From the NCBI GenBank assembly GCA_963573315.1, contig OY752142.1:434001-498000 (forward strand): DNA of 64,000 nucleotides, written 5' to 3'. The stretch's first letter is position 1; every line of letters begins with the position of its first letter. The DNA comes from Entomortierella parvispora. Lineage: Eukaryota; Mortierellomycota; Mortierellomycetes; Mortierellales; Mortierellaceae. Below, piece by piece: positions 21,561-33,563 of this stretch. Below the pieces are notes generated by a model that was not told where the DNA came from, ran no database searches, and saw nothing but the letters and a program-made list of their open reading frames with translations. Both the position numbers and the translations under genes were made by a program.

Positions 21561-23317
21561 CCAAAAGGTGAGGAACAAAAAAGAGCACACTCTCTTCTAG
21601 CGCGCCGCAGTCACTTTAGACAGCACGTGATCATTTTTGCGGCCAAACATGTGGAGAGGCCAAACCACGACCAGCAACCATGAACGCAAATGCTAGGACT
21701 AGAGCAAGGACCAGGACCAAGACCAGAACATGGACAGGACTCGCTTGTTAGCCCAGATACTAGGTTCGTGACCTCTGTCGACGAACCGGTCAACTGTTGG
21801 ATGCTGCATTGGGTAATCTGGCGCAATTAGTAATGCAGTACAATCTCTTGATCGTAGTCCCTGCGTCGGTCGTGCTTGAAAAGTGAACGCCATAAATGGC
21901 ACTAACCCCCGAACCAGGGTATGACTGAATTATGATCTAGTTTGGAGAATCCTAGTTGCAGTTCGTCGGGCGTTCGGTATCCTGTCCATCGTCCATCGTC
22001 CATCGTCCATCGTATCCATCGAGACCTCTCCACTTCAACCCAAAGGGAATGCCGTGAGTGGACTTTTGTCAGCTGTCGTCGCCGAACTAGCGGTGTTGAC
22101 ATAGTGGCCAATCACCTGGCCTCTCACAGCAATAGTATCTGGAGCACCAAGCAAGATCTTTCTGTAATTCACCTATATATCTACACGACTCCCTCGACTT
22201 TTATTGTAGAACAATAGGGAAAGGTATCATTGAGCTCTGTGATTTTGACTTGTCCTCCCTGCATCAAAGGATTGCGTCTCAGGGTCCATAGTGCTATGAT
22301 CACTGCTCGTCCCGCCATCACCCTATCCACTTCCTTGAACTACAAGGACATCGATCGCGAGACGCAATCGATGGCTGCCGCTATGTTGCTATAGAGCATG
22401 GACCAGAGGCATCTATGACAGGGGTGAGCTATAGGTGAGAGACTCGCACTGTTCCAGGATATTTCAAAGGAATCCGCACTGCCAATAAAGGACTTAACTG
22501 CCAGCTCATCTATGTCATTCAGGGACAGTAAGGTGCACAGTAGGATGTGTGTCTGTTCAGGTTCTGTCCCCAAAACGGGTCTGTTTGCGTCTCATGCAGC
22601 AAACAGCTGATCAACTATGCCGGCAAGAGAGAAAGTTTAATGATGCCGAATGCATAGCTCAATGCAGAGAGGTGTGGATGCAATGAGTCTACATAGAGCT
22701 GCATTCGAGGACAATGATATGAATTTTGGTAGCCTGCCGCAATTATGGGTGCGAATTGAGGGGTGAGTGGGACGAGAGGATACAGGAAGAGACGAGAGGC
22801 GACGAGAAGAGATAAGGAGGAGGGGAGGGAAGGGGAGGAGGCAAGAAGGGGAGGAGGCAAGAAGGGGAGGAAGGAGGGAAGGAAAGAAGTGGAGGGAAAG
22901 GGAAGGAGGTGCGGAGGGGGTGAAAGGAGGAAGACGTGCTGGTGGCACAATTACCAAGCAAAAGAAAAATCAAACGCGTCGCGGTCAAGCGCGTTGACCC
23001 TTAACCTTGACTTGACCTTGGCCTTGACCCCCTATATCCTCAACTGGAAATGTCAAGACGCGTCAATTGACAGGCGTTTACCTCGTCGCCACCTATTTTG
23101 TGGCTTAACTGCATTTACTTTCGCGTTCCATTCTCATTTCTCTCACCTTGCATTCCTGATTGTTCTGTCTCATTGCACCTCAACCCCTGCTGGCCCAACT
23201 TTTCTTCGTTGCCTTGCGACTCTTCTTGATCTGCGACTCTTCTTGATCTGCAACTCCTCTTGACTTGCAACTCCTGCGCTACTCTTTGCTGCCTCTCTGT
23301 AAGAAACTTGATCTAAA

Positions 23318-24840
23318 ATGGCCAACATTACCTCTTCGATTTCTGTTGCCTCTGCTCTCGGAGAGGCTCCATCTAGCCCTCTTGATGTCCCCGAGATTCT
23401 TGCCGAGATTTCGTCGTGTCTGTCGCCTAGAGATGTTTACAGGTGTATTTTCGTGAACAAGACCCTCCGTACACTGTTTGCGAAGATTCTTTGGAAAGAG
23501 GTAAAGCTTGGCCCTGGGAGACAGGCCCATTTTGTCACTGCCAGCTCTGTTAGACACAACGCCCGCCTTGTCCAATCCGTCGATTTCTTGCTTGAGGAAA
23601 ATCTTTTCTGTCGACCTCACTTATCTTCGGACTTCGCAATCTTGCATGAGGTCCGAATAAACGTCTTGCGCAATCAACATATCCTTAGTCTCAATAACGA
23701 GCCAGCTGACTTCCTCTTCAGACACCGGTCAAAATTCACGTTCTACGGGTAGCCTGTCATAACTTTGGGACTCATACTTCGACTTTTTGGAGGAATGTTC
23801 TCCAACTGCAAGTGCTGGAAACTCTTGAGCTCGAGGATGTGATCCTGAGCAGAAGTGACCTTGGAGTCACGCTTCTCAATGTGCTCGTGAAATTGAGATC
23901 GCTCCGCCTGGTAAGGGTGCGCCTGGAGAATTTAGGAACGACTGATCTCGAGAATAGAGAGAGCACGCTCAAGGATATCGAGCTCCAAAATTATTTGTCG
24001 GATTTCAATTCTTTCCGGGTAGTGTCCAGACTTCTCAAAATCTCGATACAGCTTCGTGTTCTTATCTGGGGCCCGTGGACGATGCTTCATGAGAAAGGTG
24101 TGACGGCTAGCACCTTCGCACCAGTCGCCGGTGTTGTCAAGAAAGGAGTGCCTTGGAAGAATTTGGAGAGAATGGACGTGTGTCGTCTGGAAGGAGACCG
24201 CGTCTTCCAAACATTCAAGATTTTCACTCGAGGCATCTCCGAGTTGGTGCTGCGAGAGGTTGCGCTGGATGGGAGGGCTGTGGCGACGATGCTTGAAAAT
24301 TTCGCGGCCAATTTGATCAAGATGCAGCTAGAATCTTGCCAGGGCTTGGAAAGCGCTATGGTTAACGATATGCTCTGCTCGTGTAGCAATCTGTTGTCGA
24401 TCTGGGTCGACATTCCTCTGATGGTTTCTAGTGTGCGGCAGTCATCCGACCAATAGAGCTGCATAAGACTTCAAGAATGGATAATATCAGTTGAGATGGA
24501 CAAGCAAGAACAGGACGACAGAAGATACTTCTTTGACAAACTATGTCTGTTGGAGAAGCTCCGTGTCCTGAACGTGAGCTCGACATACGCACGCCTTGAT
24601 ACTGATGCCTCGTTTCTGATGTTCGAACAAGAGACCGGTGTTCGCTCCATCAGCTCCCTTCAACAGCTGCAAGTCCTTAACGTAAGGCACACCAGGCAGG
24701 AGCTACTCCGAGACGATTGGGAATGGTTGCTGGAAACCTTCCGTGGTCTGAAGACTGTGGTGGGCATTCGTATAGCCAATGAAGAGGAGACGGAGTGGCA
24801 GGATGCTCTAACTCGGCGAGCAATCTCATACTCGCGTTGA
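23318..24840 (+). pseudogene. F-box/LRR family copy D, disrupted
   Basis: Full-length relative of copies B and C with two visible lesions. A single G is missing near 23,733 (GTCAAAATTC where copy E has GTCAAAGATTC), shifting the frame after about residue 138. A Trp codon (TGG) has become the stop TAG at 24,454-24,456. Otherwise start, end and motifs are preserved. The variable region joins a C/E-type first block (NFGTHTSTFWRN) to a B-type second block (DLENRESTLKDIELQ). The lesions are few, so inactivation looks recent. Sequencing error is possible for the deletion but less so for both. Confidence 0.85.
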
Positions 24841-25215
24841 AGGGATTGTCAAGATCTTCGTTTGCAAGATCCTGTTTTGCCTCCTTTATTCGTTCCTATC
24901 CACTACACGGCGATCACGGCTCTGGTTATCGGTATTAGAAACCTACACTGCAGCGATCCCACACACCCGACACCCCGAACTTTCATAAAGATCGAAAGAA
25001 GAGCAATTTCCCCGCTGTCTCCTTGCCGGCCCCATCAATGCGATCACACCAACGGTCACCATCCCTCACAAGGATCGAGTTCACCTGTGGAGGCACCTTT
25101 TACTGCCTTCTTGTTTGTCGCCACGATCCCAAATGTTCAAGCATGTCCTTCAGCTCAGCCTTCATCTACTTCTGATCTCTGACGATCAGTCCACACTTCC
25201 GAGTTGCCTATTTCA

Positions 25216-26067
25216 TGGGTATATTTCCTCCAAGGTCCCATCAACATCTACAATTAGAAAACTCGGAGCAAAGTATGATAATAAATCCTTTTAACCCTTT
25301 GGTATCAGAAATCATAGAGGCCTCCTCACTTCAGCAAGAAAACTTACTATGAAGGTATGAAGTTATGAAGATAAGACCACTAACAGTCTTCGGTGACCTT
25401 TTCTAATCGCGGAGACCCAATCTCTCCAGTCGCGTTCTTTCTCCAAGTACGTTGTTTGTTGGCCGGGATGCTTTTTACCGAGCGCGTGAAAAAAAAAAAC
25501 CAAGGCCGTCGGAAGACGAAGTGGAGGCTTGTAAGATAAAAAGGCTAAAGGCGAGTTGACGGGTGCTAAGGAGGGGGCTCCTAAAATTTGGCAACTAGTA
25601 TTGGAAGGCGGGGCCGTTGACAATCCTTCAAGAAGATGACAGGAGAGGTACGATTTGGAAGTCGATGTAGGGGTCGCGTCTGGATTCGGATCTGGCATGT
25701 GCTCTCTGACCCCTAGTCCTGCTAAAAATGGTGAGGGAGCGAAAGTGCTTTCAGCTTCAACAGTTCGGTGTGCACAAACCAGAGAACAGGCTCAACCCAA
25801 AGGAACAGGTGCAGATCGACGAATCAACCCCTGCCAAGGTCCAGCACCAGACTTGAGTTCATTGTTTCACCACGGGGAATTGCAAGTCACAGAGTGTAGA
25901 TCACGCTCGCGAAGAGGAGGAAGCGCCTTCCCTCTTTTTCTTCTTCCTTCGTTGTCCTGCACTCAGCCTAACCCCCTTTTGCATCTTCTCCTCGTTGAAT
26001 CATTCTCTCCCCTGTTAATTCCACTCACCCTCTGCACTCGACACCCTTTCACATTCTATATCCCTGC
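25216..26067. other. Gap between unit D and the hydrolase gene
   Basis: No gene is supported. A plus-strand open frame of about 200 codons begins near 25,655 and overlaps the hydrolase start region, but has low-complexity composition and no family features. The last 150 nt, pyrimidine-rich, are the hydrolase 5' flank. Confidence 0.5.
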
Positions 26068-29000
26068 ATGTCGACAACCTACTCGCGCAGGCAGCGCATG
26101 TGGCTCGCCTTCTTGGCGTCCTTCTTCCTGCCAGTCTGGATCGCACTCACTGGTACATGCACAGCCAAACACTCTCCAATTCATTCCTCCTTGTCTAGAA
26201 TCCATTCCAAGGAGCAGTTGCACAAGTTCATGGGGGATTGAGCTGCAGAAACAGACCAACAGGAAAACTGATCTTCCTCTCGCTCGTTGATTTTGCTCAT
26301 ATAGGCATGGTCTACGTGGTCGCTTGGCTTATCTATCTCCGCTATGGCAAGTACCCATCCCCCCCGCTTGTTTCTTCATCCTCCACAGGTGCCCAGAACC
26401 AGAGACCCTTTGTTCGGAGTGTGGGAGAAATCGTGTCTCCTCTCCACTACTGTATTCACTGTCCTATTTGGATAACCATCTCCGACAAACGCAAAAGAGA
26501 AAAAGTGAACGGGGTGCGAGAGCTTTTTTGCCAAAAAGCCTTCTGTTCTTAAGCAACAGCTTCCTGGCTCGGTTGTGCTGTCGTGGAGCGGGTCAACAGA
26601 GAGCCACAAGGTTCATTTCATGTCCTCACACCCCCTTTGACCCCTCTGCTCTCACACAATACACAAATTGGAAGCCCAACAAACGTACTCAGCGAAACGC
26701 CCTCAGCCGAATCCCCCACACTTGGCTTCCCCGCTCCTCCACCCCTCCCCTCGCCAGCGTAGCTCTCTATCTTCTTTTTTTTCTTCTTTTCTTTTTCGAA
26801 AGGGATTGTGTGTTCCTCCTACCGGATGGATTTGGCCGGAAAAAAAGACAGCAACATCGTCAGGGATTCCAGGCAGAAACAAAGGAAAGAAAGGGCGGTC
26901 TGTGTGTTTCTTCGTCTGGCATATGTCTTATGCTTATCTTGGGCGAACCGTTTGTCTCTCTTTGTTCGCTTTGAGGAAGAAAAATGAACACACGCGCTGA
27001 GCGCGAGCTGTAGAGTGAGAGCCGTCTCTTGGCACCAGAGCTGAGCATTGTGGGGACATTGGCCACCAGAACAACCTCTTCATGAATATGTCCTTCCCAG
27101 TTGAAGTGGGTGTAGCACGTCCTATCGCAAGGGGGTGGGCAGATAAGCACAAAGCGGAAAAAATGGTCGGATCGATTCCCAATATCCATCAACGAGCGAC
27201 GAAGGAGCGATTGCGCTCGGTCCAAGCAGCAAATGGACGAAACAGCAGGAGGCAAACGATTTTTGGGTTCATTGGTTCTGGTCTTTGATTCCCTTATCTC
27301 GGACAACATTGACCACCGTGTCTTACTGATATCGATCCTTCTTGACACTAACCCGCCGCTTCTTGACTCTCCTCCATTGCCACCACAGCTCAAACAGGTA
27401 TATTGCTCGTCCCCCGCATCATCTCCTCCGTGATGCAATGCTGACACGTTGACAGACAAGAGTCAAGGACTGGGAAAACATTTGACAGCACGGAACAGTG
27501 ACAAATACGAGGGCAAACTTGCATCCCCTTTTCGGATTGGTTACAAGACAACAGGACCTAGCCGCACCTCATTGTCATATGCTTTCCACCCCTTCTTCTT
27601 CGCCTGCCAGCATGCCCACGACGGACTGTTTCCCCACAGACATTACGTACCAGGACAGATCGTCAGGGAGACAAAAGAGACAAATTAACCAACCTACTAT
27701 TCATGCGCTTTGCTTATCCCTCTTTTTCTCTGTGAATAGATGCTCCTCAGTCATACCCTTTCCTGCCTTACCACCCCATCCGCGTCTACAAGGTCGTCAG
27801 TACCTATGCTGAGCTGCAACTCAACAAGCTCATGCGTCTCGTGCCGCTGTTTGGTCACTTTGCGCGCTTTCAGCTCACCAACAGCAAAAAGACTGACATG
27901 ATCAAGTAAGTCCCTCTTTGTTGATTACTGTTTGCTTTTGTATCCCTCAATAGTCTTGTTGTTTTGGGAAGCCTCCTTCTTGAACAATGGCGTCGACCCA
28001 CATGTTTCCCTCCCTTAATATTTTTATTGTTTACTTGACGAAAGTGTGACTTAACTGTGAACTCTGCATCTCCTTGAAAGGGGCTGCGGTTGCGATCATC
28101 CACATTATAATCCAGCCGGATACTAACATCGACCATCACCCTTTTGCTTTAATAGAAATATTACATATGGACGTGGAGGGAACCTTCTGGACATTTACAT
28201 TGGCAGCAGTGCGCCAGCTACCCCAACGTCCTCCTCTGAGAGCAACACTATGGCAGTCGATGACGACGCAGAGTCAGATCATACTGTGGAGTCGAATGGA
28301 AGTCCAGTGATCATCTACGTTTATGGTGGCGCATGGGATTCGGGCCACAAGAGCATGATGATGCCCATGGCCCAAAACTTGGCCAACCAAGGATACATTG
28401 TGGTTGTTCCAGATTACAAACGTTACCCCCAAGCCAAGATCGAGGAGATGGTCCGGGATGTCCAGGATGCAATCATTTGGACCTCTCAGAACGCAACACG
28501 CTATGGAGGCGATCCTTCCAGCATTTTCTTGATGGGCTCAGGCTCCGGAGCGCACGTGGCATCTCTGACCATCATGCATGACGCCGTGGAGCAGCTCGGA
28601 GGGATCCCAGCCCCAGCGGTCGAGGGTGACTCCACACCGATTGTGACTCTTCCTTCATGGCCAGATCAGCCAGACGCGTTGCATGGACTCAAACCCAGCA
28701 CACACACCACGGAGCGGGTTCGCGGTCTGATCTTGTTTTCGGGGGTGTTTGACATTACTTTCTACTATGCTTATCTTCACAAGCGCGGAATTGAGGAGGT
28801 GTCGGCGATGCCCCGTGTTATGCATCAATCTGCTAACAACTACCTGGCCTGCTCACCGTCCTGGATTCTTGGTTCTGCCACGACAACTCTGGGACGACCT
28901 GAATTGCTGGAGCAAGTTCTGCCCAAGTCGATTCTGATTATTCATGGTGAACAGGACCGATTGATCCCAGCACAGTCCTCCCAGACCTTGTTCGAACTGC

Positions 29001-29269
29001 TCTGTTCTGCCGAGATCCCGAATATCAAATACAAGGTATATACAGGACAGAGTCATTTGGACCCAGCTATTGACCTGATCTTGCCCTCGAACGCTATCAC
29101 GGCTGCGCTGCTGAGCGACATTTCGGATGTGATCAGACCCTTGCCTGGCACTGGTGCAAGCACACCAAGCGGAGTGCTGGAGGAGGGCGAGTCGCTTAAA
29201 CATCATCAGGACCAATACGCCAAGGACTTTACGGCCGGTCTTTTGCGAGACGCGGTGTTGACTCTTTAA
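26068..29269 (+). CDS. Membrane-anchored alpha/beta hydrolase, ICME-like
   Basis: Four exons (26068-26152, 26305-26346, 27740-27905, 28156-29269) give 468 residues. Two N-terminal hydrophobic segments (WLAFLASFFLPVWIALT; MVYVVAWLIYLRY) precede a cytosolic or lumenal hydrolase domain. The domain order resembles isoprenylcysteine methylesterase-like enzymes: NLLDIYIG, the oxyanion loop YVYGGAW, YKRYPQAKI, the nucleophile elbow, then acid and base in IIHGEQDRL (D365) and GQSHLDP (H398). The elbow reads MGSGSGAH, so Gly227 stands where GxSxG has its catalytic Ser. Intron 2 is a GC-AG intron of 1,393 nt. The role may be hydrolysis of a small ester, or none. It lies upstream of RCE1, another CAAX-pathway gene, on the same strand; this proximity is suggestive only. 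Confidence 0.8.
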
Positions 29270-29793
29270 GGGTTCGCTATCTCCTGACCCCACACAGCTC
29301 GTCGGCTTCCACCGCCAGACATACATGACCTTGTACATATCCATCCTCTCCACTCTTTCAACCTCGCATCCTTTCCTTCCATCGCTCACCTAGACCACTC
29401 ACCCACATGCTTCATTCCCTTGAAACTTTTATCCCGTTCCCTCCTCCACTTGTTGCCATCTACCTATTCTTTTCTTACACTGGCCAGTCTTTCTTGTTCC
29501 CACTGAGTCCCCAGTCTCTGCCCGATTACTCCAGACAACCAGATCATACCCCTGTTTCGCTCTGCTTTCTCCATTTCGCCAGCCGTTGTTTCGTTGTTTC
29601 CCATTTTGTTCCTCAGGAAATAAACATCAGAGGCTGAAATCTTTATTTTTGAGGACCAGTCTTCGCCCAGTGCTCTTCTCTTGCTCTCCAACCATTCATT
29701 CATCCATCTATCCATCTACATTCATTTCATCAGTCCAATTTGAACAAGAGTTCCTCGACAGCAAAACATTGTTCATGCATACTGTTCCACGCC
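29270..29793. other. Gap between hydrolase and RCE1
   Basis: Holds the hydrolase 3' flank (AATAAACA near 29,620) and the RCE1 5' flank, which has CATTCATCCATC-type repeats near 29,690-29,730. No further gene was seen. Confidence 0.5.
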
Positions 29794-31673
29794 ATGGATG
29801 ATCCACTACCGATGCACCCCCCTGCCAACATCTCACCTGTCTTGGCTGCCCTTTCGTGCATCAGCTTTGCAGCTCTGTTTGTTGGGTCCCTTTACCTCTT
29901 TCCCCTGAAACGCAAGCAGCCGCGGGAACATGGAGACCGATACCTGTCTGTGCCTGCAGCCACTGCAGCCGAGGACTCTCCTCGACGATCAACCGCCACA
30001 ACTGCGACGCTGGACGAGACCCCGCCTTTTTCACCTCGAACGTCCTCTTCCTCCACACCCAGTTTGACCCGTCAGAACAACAACAGTTCCCGACCGCACT
30101 CCATCCACACAGACACCATCGTTCTCACGAAGTCGCCACTTTCTGGAATCGCCAGTGCCGACAATAGAGCCCATCGAAACAGTACCCACCTCCTATTTAT
30201 CGATGCTGAATCCCCCACAGCCTCGTCCCCAAGGCTGTCGTCAACACAACAACAAGGGTCTTTACTCTTTGTGCCTCCTGGAGTGGCCAATGCATTGACC
30301 AACGCGACCCCTGGGTCTTCCTCCTCCACAACGACAACAGCAACAATAACAACCACGTTCTCAATATCCAAAACTTCAGGGATCGCATCGGCGCGACCCG
30401 AAGTGGTCAATCATCATCATCATTCTTCATCCACGTTCTCGTCCTCCTCCACTGCACTCTATGACCCTGCCCTCCCTGCCCGACTTCAAGCGCTGGCGTC
30501 GGGTGAGAACCCAAAGTTGGATCGGGACCATCCTTTAGTGATCATGCAACGGTTCAAAGGGATCTTGTTGACGTGCTGTGTTATCCCATTCTATCTGTGG
30601 TGGGTCTTTAGGTTCTCGGGCGCTATCCCCTCGGACTTGGTAAATAATCCTTGAGCTAAAGAAAAATGAATTTGTGGCGCTACACAAAAAGATGTATCTT
30701 GGGATATTGGAAGTCCCAGAACTTTCAGCCCCTCCTAACGCCGATCCCTTTTTTTTTTTTTTTTTTTCTCTCCTTCTTCCTTGCAGCCCTTCTGGACACG
30801 CCTGGAGACGTTTCTTGGGACGATTGGCATTTCAATGCCGAACCATATTCTCAAGCTAGTGAACCATGCCGTGATCCCATTGTTCCTGGTCGCGATTCTG
30901 TTCATGGGTCCATTGTTGATGATGTTCTTGAGCAACGAGTTGCCGTTCCAGCAGGCGTTCAATTGGGCAGCCCAGAGGCATCTCTTGCGAAGGATCATTG
31001 GCATGCGGAATTTTGTTGTTGGGCCGATCTCAGAAGAGTTTGTGTTCCGGGCTTGTATGGTTGCAATTGTTTATCAGTCTGGAACTTCAGCCGTGGCCAT
31101 GATCTTTGGGTTGCCGTTGGTCTTTGGCGTTGGTAAGAGGTTGAAACCAAAAAAAAAAAAAAAAAAAAAAAAAAGAAACGCAAGCAGTTGTGCTATATGA
31201 TGCCATTGCTCCATTACCAGTCCTAACAGATGTGCTCATTGTATCCCAATCCAGCTCACATCCATCATGGATACGAGTCGTACGTCAACAAGGGTCGCAC
31301 ACGTCGCGCGCTCAAGAACGCGGCCATGGTGGCGGGATTACAGCTGACATACACGACCATCTTTGGATGGTTTGCCACGTTTTTGTTTCTTAGGACATCG
31401 AATCTGGTGGGGCCTTGCTTGGTGCATTCGTTTTGTAATATGATGGGGTTCCCGGATGTGACAAACATTCAGTACTATGGTCGATGGAAGAATGGGTTGT
31501 ATCTGGCTTTTGTGGCCGGGGTAGTGCTATTTGGGGTCTTGCTGATGCCGCTGACGGACCCACGACTCTATGGCAACGAAGCTAGTTGTGCGTATTGGAC
31601 AGTGTTCATGCCGCCCGGGGAAGCAGGACTCGAAGATGGAGGAGGATCTTCGCTGGACGATGGTGTCGTGTAA
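29794..31673 (+). CDS. RCE1: CAAX prenyl protease 2
   Basis: Three exons (29794-30639, 30787-31132, 31255-31673) encode 536 residues. RCE1 is an ER membrane glutamate protease of the ABI/CPBP family that removes the AAX tripeptide from prenylated Ras, Rho and similar proteins. The catalytic motifs are present: EEFVFR (E365, E366, R370), FGVAHIHH (H399) and HSFCN (H455, N459). Several hydrophobic helices surround them. Usual length is about 300-330. The excess is a Ser/Thr- and His-rich insert of about 180 residues between the first membrane helix (about 13-35) and the second (about 255). Intron 2 contains an uninterrupted run of more than 20 A. ATG 29794 is chosen because the upstream in-frame extension lacks an ATG. 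Confidence 0.93.
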
Positions 31674-33563
31674 AATAGGAGGTATATCGATTAAATCAAA
31701 AGAGCGAAGGGCTGGTCCCTTTCCGTTCACCTTTTCTACGGCGCGTTGAACACTATACGTTTGTGTGCGCTTCTCTCTGGATGGAGAATCTGCTTCAGCG
31801 CGTGCTCCTGCGGTACCTAGAATGGTCATATCCATCAAATGAGGATTGAACACTATTGGTCCTTTCCTCTTACTTTCCACCTTTTTTTGCTTTTCATGAA
31901 ATGGCCTCAAACAAACAACAAACAAACAAACAGAAAGGCGGGAATGAAAGAACCCTTGACCCCGCATATTACTATTTTCGTCTGGTAGATGTTCTTCCCT
32001 GCCTCTCTCTCACTGCATGATCTCGGTCATCCAGGATGACGATCGGCCTGCAGATGCTTAATTTTTTTTCTCCTTAAACACGCGTTTGGACGGGCATTCT
32101 GTTTTCAATGCATGTGAAAGACGCGCTTTTTGTGTTTACCATTGAACGTTCGCCAAGCAGAACAGGGTGAGAGAGAAAGAAGGGAGCAATTGAAATCGGA
32201 GAATGACTCAGGTGTGTCATTCAATTGATGCAGTCCTCTTTCTTGTTGACTCTTTGAATTGTGGAGTTTATTTGGGTTTTGCTGTTGTTTGCTTGGTAGG
32301 TTGGCTCTTGCCCTGTGCATCTGGACCTTCTCTGGGTCAGCCTTGTGGACCTGACCACGGATACATTCACCAGTGAGGAGGTATCCGTGGGCGTGTGTTA
32401 CAATTCGTTCTTTTTCAAGAAAAAATGAAAAGCTCTGATGAGTCTTTATGAAGTGATCGCCCCAAGGTTGTGAAAGACCGGCCGGTACGAGTCCTCACAC
32501 CAATCCTCCACCCGGACCTCTAGATCATCCCACGCCCTCGGCCCATGACCCATGACCAATGTGTATGAGGTACATGTACCTTCGGTAGCAGCTTTACACC
32601 TGCCGAGTCTCCCGTTTCCTTGGGGTTGGGCACGTCAATTGCCCTTGATTGATTGAGCAGATGGACACGTAAAGTGCAGCAGTCATCAGAAACCCCATGC
32701 GGACCAATCGTCAATGCTATTTGTAGCGATGGCGAAATAGAGTGAGATGGCTCCCTTCCCCTTCCCACCCCCAAGTTTCTTCCCTTCTTCCGTCGCTGCC
32801 CGCATTGGCTGTTTCTTCTCTTGGGTACATGTAGAACGTTGGTGCGAATCTGTGGGGTCAAGCCAGCAGGCCAGGGACAGGTTTACGCAACGTTGGTCTG
32901 TGGTGATGTGGGTACGCTCAGTGCCCACAATAGATTCCAGCAATTTTCCGGGACCTTCCGAGCGAGCGGCATCGAATGACTGCTGTGACTCGTCCATATT
33001 GCTCACCATTTGAGGCAGGAGAGAGAAACAGAAATCCCCGCTCGTTTTTGGCTCAGTCTGGTCTCAAAGACCGACCTGCACAAACACAGAAGCGACATTC
33101 ATAAAAGACAGCCAGGGAGAGATGGGCGATCGCACACCATTACAGTAACTCACCCTGCACCCGCATCTCACCTTGCACCACCCCTTCTCTCGGGTTGCCA
33201 GTCGCTCATCCAGATCAGCCTCTTCTATTCTCGCCTCTTCGGCTCCATCGTAAGGTAAGCCAACAACAGTCATCTCTGACACCATATCCCGCTCATTCGC
33301 GCACGCCATTCAACAAACGCCAAACTATTACAATCGCCCGTCCTTCTGTCGACCCAGGTCCACCAAAGTAAAGACTAATTTTATTTCTCATCGAACGTTG
33401 CTTTCCGCTTCCTCCGACCTTTTCCATTTTCTTCTCTTTTCTCTCGCACCCTCTCGCTACAAACATACAGTACACACTTCCTGTACCCCATCCACCCCCA
33501 ACAACAAGCCGATACCCCTCCTCCTCTTCCTCCTCTTCCTCCAGCCAATTGCAAACGCCAGCA
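31674..33563. other. Large gap between RCE1 and malic enzyme
   Basis: About 1.9 kb with only short open frames on both strands, none with recognisable motifs or supported splice joins. The distal 250 nt are pyrimidine-rich and probably the promoter and 5' UTR of the malic enzyme. Confidence 0.5.

Larger units (their letters stand above)
21230..25215 (+). repeat. Dispersed repeat unit D
   Basis: Plus-oriented relative of units B and C, with the same block order. It includes three to four direct CCATCGTCCATCGT repeats near 21,985-22,020 and ends near the AGTCCACACTTCC motif. An ATAATAAA-like poly(A) signal follows near 25,277. It is the right arm of the head-to-head inverted duplication with unit C. 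Confidence 0.75.

Noticed and set aside
23318-24840. Copy D as a spliced functional gene
   Set aside because: No GT-AG pair removes both the single-base deletion and the TAG codon, and sister copies are intronless.
25655-26290. Open frame of about 210 codons upstream of the hydrolase
   Set aside because: Low-complexity composition, no motif, and it overlaps the hydrolase's first exon in another frame.
32520-33310. Several 80-115 codon frames in the gap before malic enzyme
   Set aside because: They overlap on both strands, lack family features and probably arise by chance.
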